Positions 1 to 9,217 of a stretch of 64,000 nucleotides of DNA are shown here, piece by piece; position 1 is the first letter of the stretch, and every line of letters begins with the position of its first letter. The stretch lies in assembly GCA_965215475.1 (NCBI GenBank), contig OZ244061.1, positions 124,001 to 188,000 on the forward strand, given 5' to 3'. The DNA comes from Bin80 sp965215475 (lineage in GTDB: Bacteria > Bacteroidota > Rhodothermia > Rhodothermales > Bin80). The notes under the pieces were generated by a model that saw only the letters and a list, made by a program, of their open reading frames with translations, searched no databases and was not told the DNA's origin. The translations under genes were made by a program, and so were the position numbers.

Positions 1-1956
1 CTGGCCTACATCACCTCTCCACCTCCTGGGCCTGTCATTCGTGACTTGACTAGATTTCAAGAATTGATTGGTTTTTCTCGAGTCGGGATCTTAGTGGATG
101 AGGCGGCGGCCGCCACATTTGGGACGTTTATTGACCAGCTTCTGGCAACCTCCGCAGAATTGGGGATCACTCTGGAAATCGTGCCTGTGGGAACGACTGC
201 AGAAAGTGGACTTGAGCAACTTCCCAATGACATTGAAGCGGTATATATAACTCCTTTATATGGAATGGATTCAAGCGAATTTGAAGCCCTTTCGGATGGA
301 ATTATAGCTCGTCATCTTCCCTCTTTTTCCTATTCATCGGATGATGTGCAGAAAGGGGTTATGGCGTCGTTAGGATCGGTGAATCTATCGCTGCTTGCCC
401 GACGAATTGCCTTAAATGCCTACAGAATTTTAATTGGTGATGCGGCCGAGACGCTCCCTGTGACGTTAATCTTCGACGAGGAGCTAGTACTCAATATGCG
501 CACGGTACGTGAATTGGGGATCATATTGCCGCTGGAGATGACTCTTGAAGCGGTGCAGCTCTTTGATACGGGTGAAGATATCGCTCGTAACGTGACGCTC
601 AAAAGTGCAATGGAGGAAGCGATGACCAGTAATCTGGCATTGGCGATTGAAGATCAAGAAGTACTGGCAGGTGCAGAGGAAGTTCGCCTGGCGAGATCGA
701 ACCTTCTTCCAGATCTCCAAGCTTCAATTACCGGAACTACGATCTCAAAAAAGCAAGCAGAATCTTCGTTAGGGATACAGTCTCAACATAATGTTGATAG
801 TGAATTTACGCTCCAGCAACTGATTTTCTCTCCCGAGGCGGCGGCAAATTTATCTGTCCAGAAATCACTGCAGGTATCCAGGCAACAAAACCGAAGTACT
901 CTGAAATTGGATATAGGATTGGAAGCCGCGGAAGCATATCTAAACGTGCTACGCGGCAAGATCCTCGAGCAGGTACAGCAAGACAACCTTACTCTGACAC
1001 TTGCTACGTTACGTATGGCTCGGCAGAGAGAGCGCATCGGTGCCGCAGGTCCAGGCGAGCGACTCCGCCTAGAAAGTGAGTTGGCAAGAAGGAGGAGCGA
1101 TCGGATAGATGCATTCGCAATCCGTTCCGCCGCAGAAATTTCTCTTAATCAGATACTGAATCGCCCGCTTGATGAAAAATTTGCTACTCCAGAAGCCAAT
1201 CTAGAGGGACAGGCACTATTGGAAGGAACCTTGGCCACCAGTTATTTAACCAACCTCAACCAGTTTGATCAATTAAGTGATTTCTTGGTGGATGTAGCCC
1301 TGCGTTCCTCTCCAGAGATCCAAAGCCTTGATGCCGTGATCTCGGCCCAGGAAAAACGGTTGACGGCAACGCGCCAAGTATTCTATTTACCAACCGTCGG
1401 ACTTCAAGCAGGCATATCTACCAATATATTACGAGAGGGAGCAGGTACTTCGTCATTGCCTAACTTTCCAAGCATCGAAAGGCCCGATTTTCCTTGGTCG
1501 GCAGGAATGTCCATCAATCTGCCCCTTTTTCAGGGAAATTCCCGATCGGCACGTCGAGATCAGACGGCGGTGGCTCTCTCTAGAGCAAAGTTTCACCATG
1601 AACTGGCGGCTCAAAGAATTGAACAAAATCTTCGCGTACAACTTCAGTTTGCCCGAGCAAGCTTGGGGATCGTGAGAGAAAGTGAGACTGCATCCCGAAC
1701 CGCTCAGCAGTCTCTGGAGTTAGTCACAGAAGCCTATGGGCAGGGCTTGGTTACTGTCGTTGATCTCCTTGAAGCGCAAACGAATGCACTCCTCAGTAAT
1801 CGGAACGTAACCAATGCGATCTTCGATTATCTGATCAATTTAAAACGAGTAGAACGTGCGGTTGGACAATTCGAAGATTTCTCGACACCCGAGGAACAGA
1901 TTAATTTCGTAAGACAACTGGAAGAATATATTCAAGCTATAGACGAAGCACCATAA
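1..1956 (+). CDS. TolC-family outer-membrane efflux protein with N-terminal ABC-type substrate-binding domain (5' end missing)
   Basis: The reading frame is open from the first base, so the gene starts before the window; a TTG at 46 is only an internal candidate. Residues up to about 180 match the end of the periplasmic ABC_sub_bind family, notably ASLG, an ARRIALNAYRIL helix and LNMRTVRELGIILP. The rest, from about residue 200, is a TolC/OEP protein: long alpha-helical hairpins rich in Q, E and A, and a repeated motif late in the protein (TEAYGQGLVTVVDLLEAQ). TolC proteins are trimeric outer-membrane exit ducts. The gene lies 12 bases upstream of an RND adaptor, so it should be the outer-membrane part of the same pump. 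The fused binding domain is unusual. The TolC call is firm; the role of the extra domain is unknown. Confidence 0.88.
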   Translation: MAYITSPPPGPVIRDLTRFQELIGFSRVGILVDEAAAATFGTFIDQLLATSAELGITLEIVPVGTTAESGLEQLPNDIEAVYITPLYGMDSSEFEALSDGIIARHLPSFSYSSDDVQKGVMASLGSVNLSLLARRIALNAYRILIGDAAETLPVTLIFDEELVLNMRTVRELGIILPLEMTLEAVQLFDTGEDIARNVTLKSAMEEAMTSNLALAIEDQEVLAGAEEVRLARSNLLPDLQASITGTTISKKQAESSLGIQSQHNVDSEFTLQQLIFSPEAAANLSVQKSLQVSRQQNRSTLKLDIGLEAAEAYLNVLRGKILEQVQQDNLTLTLATLRMARQRERIGAAGPGERLRLESELARRRSDRIDAFAIRSAAEISLNQILNRPLDEKFATPEANLEGQALLEGTLATSYLTNLNQFDQLSDFLVDVALRSSPEIQSLDAVISAQEKRLTATRQVFYLPTVGLQAGISTNILREGAGTSSLPNFPSIERPDFPWSAGMSINLPLFQGNSRSARRDQTAVALSRAKFHHELAAQRIEQNLRVQLQFARASLGIVRESETASRTAQQSLELVTEAYGQGLVTVVDLLEAQTNALLSNRNVTNAIFDYLINLKRVERAVGQFEDFSTPEEQINFVRQLEEYIQAIDEAP

Positions 1957-1968
1957 TGGTACAGTACA

Positions 1969-3075
1969 ATGGAACGTAATGGTCTGATAATAGGAATGTT
2001 TTTCATGGCCTCTGGCCTGGGAATTGGCTGTGGAAGTGATGAAGAAGCAGTGGCACCCGAAATCCGTCCTGTCCGGTATGCACAGGCTTTCGTTACCGGC
2101 AGCAATCAGGTTCGAACGTTCCCCGGAGTAGCTAGAGCAGCCTCTGAGCAGAATCTTGCCTTCCGAGTCCCTGGAACGGTAACCGATGTAGGTGTTCGGG
2201 TTGGCTCGATTGTACGTAGAGGGCAAGTAATCATGCAACTGGATTCCGGTGACCTTGAGTTACGGCGACAACAGGCTGAAGCGGGCCTGGCACAAGCTCG
2301 TGCACAATCCCGTAATGCAAAGGCAAGCTATGAACGAGTCGTAGCTCTTTATGAAAATGGCAATGCATCCATGAGTGAAATGGATGCGGCACGTGCATCG
2401 TATGAATCGACGAATGCGTCTCAGGTATCTGCAGAAACAGCCCTTCGCCTCGCGGAACAGCAGGTTTCTTACGCTCAGTTGATCGCGCCTGTGAATGGAT
2501 CCGTAAGTCAAGTAACGGTGGAAATGAATGAAGCAGTTGGAGCTGGACAGACGGTGGTCGTTATCATTGATTCCGGTGGAAATCCTGAAGTCCAGGTGAC
2601 CGTGCCAGAAGTGTTTATCGGAAGCCTTCGTAGTGGGGATTCCGCCGAAGTTGTCTTTGGTGCACTTGATGGTGGAGATTTTACTGCATCCGTCACAGAG
2701 GTAGGTACAGCTGCCACGAGTGCAGGAGGATTCCCTGTCATTGTTCGTTTGGACGATGGAGCAAGTATAACCCAAATTCGCCCTGGCATGGCATCAGAGG
2801 TGACATTCAGAATCCAAGTAGACTCGGCTGGACATGGGGTACTGGTCCCACCACAAGCCGTGGGGCAGGACCATAAGAGCCGGTTTGTATATGTACTCAA
2901 TCAATCAGATACTGAAAATGTGGTGACTGCGGAGCGCCGCTCTGTTGAAATTGGTTCATTGACTCCCGATGGTCTTGAAATCATCACGGGGATCACAGAT
3001 GGTGAATATGTGGCTACTGCCGGATTGAAAACTTTAGTTACAGGGCAGCAGGTTCGCCTCCTGGATATGCCCTAA
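1969..3075 (+). CDS. RND efflux periplasmic adaptor (membrane fusion protein), probable lipoprotein
   Basis: A 368-residue HlyD/AcrA-type adaptor bridging an inner-membrane RND pump and the TolC channel. The N-terminus is hydrophobic and ends in LGIGC at about residues 17-21, a slightly unusual lipobox with Gly at -3, followed by an acidic stretch. The first lipoyl half (FRVPGTVTDVGVRVGSIVRRGQVI, here described in part) is followed by a coiled-coil hairpin at about 95-165, the second lipoyl half (YAQLIAPVNGSVSQV) and beta-barrel and membrane-proximal domains. It starts 12 bases after the TolC-like gene and ends 25 bases before the RND permease, so the three form one operon. Substrate cannot be predicted. 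Confidence 0.93.
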   Translation: MERNGLIIGMFFMASGLGIGCGSDEEAVAPEIRPVRYAQAFVTGSNQVRTFPGVARAASEQNLAFRVPGTVTDVGVRVGSIVRRGQVIMQLDSGDLELRRQQAEAGLAQARAQSRNAKASYERVVALYENGNASMSEMDAARASYESTNASQVSAETALRLAEQQVSYAQLIAPVNGSVSQVTVEMNEAVGAGQTVVVIIDSGGNPEVQVTVPEVFIGSLRSGDSAEVVFGALDGGDFTASVTEVGTAATSAGGFPVIVRLDDGASITQIRPGMASEVTFRIQVDSAGHGVLVPPQAVGQDHKSRFVYVLNQSDTENVVTAERRSVEIGSLTPDGLEIITGITDGEYVATAGLKTLVTGQQVRLLDMP

Positions 3076-3100
3076 TCTTGGATCCTGAAATCTTTTCGCT

Positions 3101-6100
3101 ATGGATTTGACTCGCCTTGCGATCGATAATCGCACCGTCACCTTTGTGGTGCTTGCAATCATTGCTTTATCGGGGTTTTTGGCTTATCAAGAACTCCCGC
3201 GTGCAGAAGACCCCGGATTTCTTGTCCGGAATGCAACAGTACGAACTGAATTCCCGGGAGCATCGCCCGAACGGGTTGAACTATTGGTCACGGATCAGAT
3301 CGAACAAGTCATTCAGGAAATTCCTGAAGTTGAAAATATTCTCAGCGAATCACGAACCGGAGAATCGATAATCACGGTTGAGGTGCGTGAGAGTGTCACG
3401 GAATTGCGCCCGGTCTGGGATAATCTGCGCCGAAAAGTTGAGGGGGTGATTGATCAACTTCCGCAAGGTGTTGTGCCGAGCATTGATGATGATCTGGGCG
3501 AAGTATTCGGGACCGTGATTACCTTGACCGCCGATGGATTCTCCTATGCGGAGCAAGAGGAAATAGCGGATCAGGTACGTGATGTTTTTCTCAGGGTTCG
3601 CGATGTTGCCAAAGTCGCAATCACAGGAATGCAACAGGAACGCGTCTTCGTTGATTTTGATGATGCAAGGCTCTCGGGCCTCGGACTCTCAGCAACGCAG
3701 CTTCAGGGAATTTTGCAATCCAGCAACATCATCATTTCGGGCGGAGCGGTTGAGACAGGAGTGGAACGAATCACGCTCCAGCCGAGTGGGAACTTCACTT
3801 CCGTAGAGGATATTCGTCAGACACTCCTCACGTTACCTAGTACAGGAGAGACCGTCTTCTTAGGAGATGTTGCGGAGGTTCGGCGAGGTTATGTAGAACC
3901 TGCAACTTCAAAAGTTCGAGCCAATGGAGAACCTGCTTTGGTACTAAGTATTTCCATGCGGGAAGGCGGGAATATTGTTGAACTCGGTGAAAATATTCGA
4001 TCTGCCGTTGCCAATCTTGATCAGCAGTATCCCATTGGAGTCACATTTGACTTTATCGCCTTTCAACCTGAAGTCGTTGAGCGGTCTGTCTCGACTTTTG
4101 TCGTTTCGATCTTCCAAGCGGTCGGAACGGTGCTTCTATGCATGCTTCTTTTTCTTGGATTTCGAACAGGGTTAGTGGTCGCATCGCTGATTCCCATGAC
4201 GATGTTGGCCACACTGATGCTCATGCAGTTCTTTGATATCGGTATGGACAAGATGTCCTTGGCCTCCCTCATCATCGCTCTGGGACTATTGGTGGATAAT
4301 GCCATCGTCATGAGTGAATCGATCTTGGTACGTTTACAAGCAGGAGAAAAAGCACATAAGGCTGCATTTTCGGCATCCAAGGAACTCCGTATTCCTTTAC
4401 TGGTCTCTTCCCTGACGACGATCGTTGCTTTTCTGCCGATTGTTCTTGCTGAAAGTGCCGTCGGTGAGTATACCGCACCGTTGGCCCAGGTGATTGCCAT
4501 TACGCTCCTGTCATCGTGGGTCCTCGCCATTACCATGATTCCGCTCCTGTGTGTCATCTTCCTGAAGGTAAAACGGGCACGCGAAACAAAAGGAGACACG
4601 CTTGAAGATTCTGTGGAAGAATCCTCTAAAGATCCATTCGAATCCTCGTTCTATCGATACTATCGTAAAGTACTTCAATTTCTTTTGCGACGCCCTCTGA
4701 TCACGACGCTAGGTGCCTTTGCAGTACTTGTCCTGGCATTGGGCCTCTTTCGTTTTGTCGAACAAAGCTTCTTCCCTGACAGTAGCGAGCTGCTCTTCAC
4801 GGGTGACTTTGAATTGCCCTATGGAACCTCGTTTGCCTACACAGAGGAAGCGATGTTGGATATCGAACGTTTCCTGATTGAAGAATTAGCTGCGAACGAA
4901 GAGCGAGAAGGCGTGCGGAATTGGGCTTTTTTCGTAGGTGGTGGAGTCTCTCGTTTTACTCTGGGGTACAACCCAGTCCAACCACGTTCGAGTTATGCTG
5001 CCTTTATTGGAAATGCCTCAAACGTTGATGTATTGGGTTCGTCAATGGATCGATTGCGTACGTACATAGAAGAGAAACACCCCGATATTGATGTAACACT
5101 AAAGCGATTGGCAGCGGGTCCTGGGAATGCCAATCCAGTTGAAGTTCGCCTATTCGGGGCTGACCAGAATACGCTCTTTGAATTAGCAGACCAAGTGAAA
5201 GCTCACCTAGCCTCGCTTCCGGGTACTCGTAATATCACAGATAACTGGGGAGAGCAGACGAAAAAATTACTGATCGAAATCAATGATGCGAATGCAGGAC
5301 GGGCAGGAATTACCAATCAGGACATTGCCATCTCGCTACAGACCGCTCTCTCAGGATCCGCCGTAACACAATATCGGGAGGGAGACAAAGCAATTCCTGT
5401 CGTGCTTCGCTCGGAAGTTGGAGACCGCGAGGATGTTGGAAAGCTGGAGTCCATTAATGTCTATTCTCGATCGGGACAGAATGTCTCTCTGCGACAGGTT
5501 GCGGATATCGAGCTCACGTTTGAACCATCCAAGATTCTCCGGAGAAACCGCTCAAAAACGCTCTCTGTGCTTTCCGACCTAGATTCGGATGCCGATGTCA
5601 CAGCCTTTGACATTGTATTGGAACTTGCTCCCTGGTTAGAAGAACAGCAGCGAAGCTGGCCTTCCGGATACAGCTATGAAATTGGAGGAACTTTCGAGAG
5701 TTCAGCTGAAGCCAACGCTTCGATTGCAGATAAAATGCCTCTTGCTGGACTCTTGATCCTGCTGCTATTAGTCGGACAGTTCAATTCTCTTCGCAAACCT
5801 CTCATTATCATACTGACGATCCCGCTTGGATTGATCGGAGTAGTGATCGGCCTTCTCATTACAGGTCAACCCTTTGGGTTTATGACACTGCTTGGAGTGA
5901 TCTCACTAGCCGGGATTGTGATTAATAACGCGATTGTTCTCATTGATCGAATTCGAATAGAGATTGAAGAAAACGGCCTCGCGCCAGGTATCGCTGTTTT
6001 GGAAGCTGCTCAGCAAAGATTTCGTCCAATCATGCTCACGACGGCCACTACGGTGGGGGGATTGTTGCCTCTGTGGTTAGGTGGTGATCCTCTCTTTGTA

Positions 6101-6217
6101 TCCATGGCAATTGCAATTTTGTTTGGACTAGTATTCGCTACGGTTCTTACTCTTGGTTTTGTGCCGGCATTTTATTGTCTTCTATTCCGAATCCGATCGG
6201 AATCGACGGGGTTGTAA
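3101..6217 (+). CDS. RND-family efflux transporter permease (AcrB-type)
   Basis: A 1038-residue inner-membrane proton antiporter with the standard duplicated RND layout: TM1 near residues 10-30, a large periplasmic loop, TM2-6 at about 330-490, TM7 near 525, a second loop, and TM8-12 at about 860-1030. The TM4 motif reads GLLVDNAIVMSES, keeping one Asp of the AcrB Asp pair with Asn in the second place, as in many RND pumps of this subgroup. The matching TM10 motif is SLAGIVINNAIVLIDR. Length and motifs are typical of an intact gene. It is the last gene of the three-gene efflux operon, and drug or small-molecule export is the likely role. Confidence 0.95.
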   Translation: MDLTRLAIDNRTVTFVVLAIIALSGFLAYQELPRAEDPGFLVRNATVRTEFPGASPERVELLVTDQIEQVIQEIPEVENILSESRTGESIITVEVRESVTELRPVWDNLRRKVEGVIDQLPQGVVPSIDDDLGEVFGTVITLTADGFSYAEQEEIADQVRDVFLRVRDVAKVAITGMQQERVFVDFDDARLSGLGLSATQLQGILQSSNIIISGGAVETGVERITLQPSGNFTSVEDIRQTLLTLPSTGETVFLGDVAEVRRGYVEPATSKVRANGEPALVLSISMREGGNIVELGENIRSAVANLDQQYPIGVTFDFIAFQPEVVERSVSTFVVSIFQAVGTVLLCMLLFLGFRTGLVVASLIPMTMLATLMLMQFFDIGMDKMSLASLIIALGLLVDNAIVMSESILVRLQAGEKAHKAAFSASKELRIPLLVSSLTTIVAFLPIVLAESAVGEYTAPLAQVIAITLLSSWVLAITMIPLLCVIFLKVKRARETKGDTLEDSVEESSKDPFESSFYRYYRKVLQFLLRRPLITTLGAFAVLVLALGLFRFVEQSFFPDSSELLFTGDFELPYGTSFAYTEEAMLDIERFLIEELAANEEREGVRNWAFFVGGGVSRFTLGYNPVQPRSSYAAFIGNASNVDVLGSSMDRLRTYIEEKHPDIDVTLKRLAAGPGNANPVEVRLFGADQNTLFELADQVKAHLASLPGTRNITDNWGEQTKKLLIEINDANAGRAGITNQDIAISLQTALSGSAVTQYREGDKAIPVVLRSEVGDREDVGKLESINVYSRSGQNVSLRQVADIELTFEPSKILRRNRSKTLSVLSDLDSDADVTAFDIVLELAPWLEEQQRSWPSGYSYEIGGTFESSAEANASIADKMPLAGLLILLLLVGQFNSLRKPLIIILTIPLGLIGVVIGLLITGQPFGFMTLLGVISLAGIVINNAIVLIDRIRIEIEENGLAPGIAVLEAAQQRFRPIMLTTATTVGGLLPLWLGGDPLFVSMAIAILFGLVFATVLTLGFVPAFYCLLFRIRSESTGL

Positions 6218-6253
6218 TTGGAGATGATGCAATTCTGCACGAATAAGATTCCC

Positions 6254-6282
6254 TGATCCACTCCTGCATGGTTGCTGGATCA
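6254..6282. other. Weak inverted repeat in the gap after the RND permease
   Basis: TGATCCA at 6254-6260 pairs perfectly with TGGATCA at 6276-6282 across a 15-base loop. There is no T tract behind it, so a terminator role is doubtful. The rest of the 293-base gap (6218-6510) shows no gene; it should contain the promoter of the HU-type gene, which I could not place with confidence. Confidence 0.25.
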
Positions 6283-6510
6283 TTCATCTAAACAGGAAAT
6301 TTTCGTACCTTTTGAAAGAAGAACATGAGAGAAACGGAATGACTTAGGGATTTGCGTTCCGTAGATCAGGTCAAAGAATATCTGGATAGACAGGATCTCG
6401 ATCCATGAGAAAAATCTGCACAATGATCGGTTACATGCTCATAAAAACGGCGATCCAGTTTCATGACAAGAAATACCCTTTATGTTACGGTGATCAAATC
6501 ATAATTTATT

Positions 6511-6798
6511 GTGACGAAAGCGAAGTTAATTGAGACAATTTCTGAAAGGACTGGCTTAACCAAGCTGGAGACCAGAGCGGTGTTTATTGGATTCTGGGAG
6601 ATCATTGAAGAGTCCCTGGCACGAGGAGAATCCATAGAGCTACGAGGGTATGGATCCTTTCGAATTCAGGATCGTCCAGCGCGGAATGTGCGTAATCCTG
6701 CGACCGGTGAATTGCTGTACATTGAAGCCAGAAAAGTTCCTGTTTTCAAACCCTCAAAAGACTTTAAAGAACGTGTCCATAAGGCCGCTTCAGAATAA
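6511..6798 (+). CDS. HU/IHF-family DNA-binding protein
   Basis: A 95-residue nucleoid protein. It shows the family pattern: an N-terminal helical dimerisation part (TKAKLIETISERTGL), a GYGSFRI beta strand, and the DNA-bending arm motif RNPATGE at about residues 62-68, then VPVFKPSKDFKERV near the end. HU/IHF proteins bend DNA and organise the chromosome. The start codon is GTG at 6511; no in-frame ATG gives a complete family N-terminus. The next gene begins immediately after its stop codon (TAA then ATG), so the two are probably co-transcribed. Confidence 0.93.
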   Translation: MTKAKLIETISERTGLTKLETRAVFIGFWEIIEESLARGESIELRGYGSFRIQDRPARNVRNPATGELLYIEARKVPVFKPSKDFKERVHKAASE

Positions 6799-7779
6799 AT
6801 GTGGATCTGTACAGAGTGTGGGGCACGAGTTTCTTTAGAGCGTAATCGATGTGATCTATGTGGCTGGCCAGTGGATTTGAACGCGGTGCCGCCACCGGAA
6901 GAAAATCTGCCCAAGGGGCATAACTCTAGCGAAGAGAACCCAGACGCGCCGAGTATCTCTTCTCAAGAGGGCGCAGAACGGCCGGATCTAAGCGTACAGC
7001 CTCCGATCTCATCACAGCCTCGTAAGCGTCCTGCCAATGTCGAGTCAGGGGTTGGTATGCAGGTGTTTGCCATTGTTGGACTTGGTGTACTCATGGTGGT
7101 GGTACTGTTTATTGTAACGCTTGTCAGTAAGCAAGTCGCACCGCCCAATGAATCTACACGTTCTGCGACATCAATCACCGAAGAATCTCCTTCACCAATA
7201 CCACTTTCCGAGCAATTAGCCAGTCGACTGAATGAGTTGGATATGGCGATCGAAAATGATACTAGTGCCCTTTCTACGGTTCTGAAAAGAGAAAAAATAT
7301 TTGTCTTGGTCGAAGGAGGAAGATTAGATCTAGCAGCAGAGATACAGTCGGAGATCGCACAAGAGACGGGGCTTGCCAAAGATTGGAAAACATCAGGGGA
7401 TCTTTACTATGAATGGATGGCAGAGGCAGCAGAAATACAATTACGTACCTACGCTGCAGATCAGGCCGTTCGCGCATACCAAAGAGTTTTAGAGCTGAAT
7501 CCTGATGATCTTGATGTTCGCACAGACATGGCCACCGCCTACTTGAATACGGGTAGTCCGATGCTCGGAGTGACGGAGATCAAAAAAGTTCTTGAAGAGG
7601 ATCCGAATCACTTGAATGCCAATTTCAACTATGGGCTTATGCTTGCCCGCATCAATCGCATGGAAGAAGCCATTGATCAACTAGAGCGGGTTCTTGCCCT
7701 GTCTTCTGACTCGGTTTCCATGCACTATCAGCGTGCGTCAATGTTAATTTCAACCATCAGAGAACAAGCAAACTTGTAA
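6799..7779 (+). CDS. Membrane protein with N-terminal zinc ribbon and C-terminal TPR repeats
   Basis: A 326-residue protein with a CxxC zinc-ribbon pair in the first 25 residues (CTECG and CDLCGW), a proline- and serine-rich linker, one transmembrane helix at about 90-113, and a C-terminal region with two or more TPR units (AYQRVLELNPDDLDVRTDMA, then a repeat centred on AIDQLERVLALSSDS). This resembles bacterial zinc-ribbon/TPR proteins that act as scaffolds in membrane assembly or secretion, but no specific role can be assigned. Its ATG abuts the stop of the HU gene and its stop overlaps the modA start by one base (TAATG), suggesting translational coupling. Confidence 0.75.
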   Translation: MWICTECGARVSLERNRCDLCGWPVDLNAVPPPEENLPKGHNSSEENPDAPSISSQEGAERPDLSVQPPISSQPRKRPANVESGVGMQVFAIVGLGVLMVVVLFIVTLVSKQVAPPNESTRSATSITEESPSPIPLSEQLASRLNELDMAIENDTSALSTVLKREKIFVLVEGGRLDLAAEIQSEIAQETGLAKDWKTSGDLYYEWMAEAAEIQLRTYAADQAVRAYQRVLELNPDDLDVRTDMATAYLNTGSPMLGVTEIKKVLEEDPNHLNANFNYGLMLARINRMEEAIDQLERVLALSSDSVSMHYQRASMLISTIREQANL

Positions 7780-8519
7780 TGCGACTATTTTTGGTCGCAG
7801 TTCTTCTAGTTTTTGGGTGCAATACAGATCTTGGCTCTGAGAACAAGTCGATCACGGTATTTGCGGCGGCTTCTCTGACGGATGTGGTCCATGAATTAGT
7901 TGGGCGATTTGAACTTCAGCAATCCGCAATTACGATCCACATCCACATTGGTCCAACCTCTTTGCTCGCGAGGCAAATTCAGCAAGGAGCCCCTGCGGAT
8001 ATATTTATGGCCGCCAGTCCTGACTGGATCAATTACCTTCAGGAGCATGACCTGGCGGCTGACTCAGGAATGGTCTTTGCAAAAAACAAACTGGTTGTAC
8101 TTGGCTCGGCGACCGCTTCTCCAATGACTAGTCTTTCGAATCTTTCCATGGTCAGGAGGGTTGCCATGGCAGATCCTTCGCATGTTCCGGCGGGTGTATA
8201 TGGTAAACAGGCACTCGAGTGTGCGGGCATGTGGGAGCGCATGGAAGCCATGGTAATTCCGACCTTAGATGTTCGGGCGGCACTCACTGCGGTAGGTAGC
8301 GGGGCGGCAGACGTTGCAATTGTTTATCGGTCGGATGCAAGACTCTCCCCCGAACTGAACGTATTGTTCCAGGTACCGGATTCATGTACGCCGGAGATTC
8401 ACTACGTAATTACGTCCATTCGTAAAACAGAGCAACCCGAAGGCGCGGCATCTTTCATTGAATTCGTGACAGATTCGCTTCAGCTAGATGTATGGGAACG
8501 ATTCGGGTTTGACATATAG
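7779..8519 (+). CDS. modA: Molybdate ABC transporter, substrate-binding lipoprotein ModA
   Basis: A 246-residue periplasmic binding protein. The N-terminus is a lipoprotein signal ending in VFGC at about residues 11-14. The mature part has the ModA hallmarks: ITVFAAASLTDV at the start, then a GPTSLLARQIQQGAPADIF segment, FAKNKLVVL, ADPSHVPAGVYGKQAL and the late GAADVAIVYRSDA. The family binds molybdate or tungstate and delivers it to ModB. Its start codon overlaps the previous stop (TAATG) and modB follows four bases after its stop. No modC ATPase lies in this operon. Confidence 0.92.
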   Translation: MRLFLVAVLLVFGCNTDLGSENKSITVFAAASLTDVVHELVGRFELQQSAITIHIHIGPTSLLARQIQQGAPADIFMAASPDWINYLQEHDLAADSGMVFAKNKLVVLGSATASPMTSLSNLSMVRRVAMADPSHVPAGVYGKQALECAGMWERMEAMVIPTLDVRAALTAVGSGAADVAIVYRSDARLSPELNVLFQVPDSCTPEIHYVITSIRKTEQPEGAASFIEFVTDSLQLDVWERFGFDI

Positions 8520-8523
8520 GTCA

Positions 8524-9204
8524 ATGGATAGTTTCACAAATGATTGGTCGATTATTCTGTTGTCGGCACGAATTGCAATCGTTGCGATTCTGATCATGAT
8601 GATTCCTGGTATGATTACGGCTAGGTATTTAGCCCGTAGGAGATCTCCAGTTACGTTTGTCGTCGAAAATCTTATCCAGCTCCCATTAGTTCTTCCACCT
8701 GTCGTTACAGGGCTCTTACTCCTTGTACTCTTAGGGCCGGAGGGGCAAATTGGAAAAGTTCTGAGTGAACTGTTTGGAATAGAAGTAGCGTTTTCCAGTG
8801 CTGGAGCGGCGATCGCAGCCGGGGTCATGGCATTCCCGTTAATGGTCCAGACGTTTCGTGTCGCAATGGAACAAATAGATCCAGAATGGGAGGAAGCTGT
8901 ATCCGTATATGGTGGAGGGCGTTGGGCTATTTTTCGATGGGTAACCTTTCCACTTGCGACAAGAGGGATTCTCGCGGGTACTATCCTTGGGTTTGCAAGG
9001 GCAGTAGGGGAGTTTGGAGCGACCATTGTATTTGCAGGAAATATCCCCGGACGGACCCAAACCGTACCACTTGCCGTATTCACTAGACTCGGTCAGGTTG
9101 GTACGGAAACATCTCTGGTTCGATTGGTCCTTGTGGCCGTAGGATTGAGTGTTCTGAGCTTGTCCATATATGCTTATTTCTCAACACGTTTAACACGTAC
9201 ATAA
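8524..9204 (+). CDS. modB: Molybdate ABC transporter permease ModB
   Basis: A 226-residue inner-membrane permease with five or six transmembrane helices. The ATG at 8524 gives the usual ModB length and sits four bases after modA; a reading frame extension upstream to 8488 overlaps modA and is less likely. The cytoplasmic EAA loop that docks the ATPase is visible (EEAVSVYGGGRWAIFRWVTFP, about residues 120-140), as are LPLVLPPVVTGLLLL and GEFGATIVFAGNIPGRTQTV, both strongly conserved in ModB. The ATPase partner is not adjacent and must be encoded elsewhere or shared. Confidence 0.93.
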   Translation: MDSFTNDWSIILLSARIAIVAILIMMIPGMITARYLARRRSPVTFVVENLIQLPLVLPPVVTGLLLLVLLGPEGQIGKVLSELFGIEVAFSSAGAAIAAGVMAFPLMVQTFRVAMEQIDPEWEEAVSVYGGGRWAIFRWVTFPLATRGILAGTILGFARAVGEFGATIVFAGNIPGRTQTVPLAVFTRLGQVGTETSLVRLVLVAVGLSVLSLSIYAYFSTRLTRT

Positions 9205-9217
9205 TTATTCTATTTCC

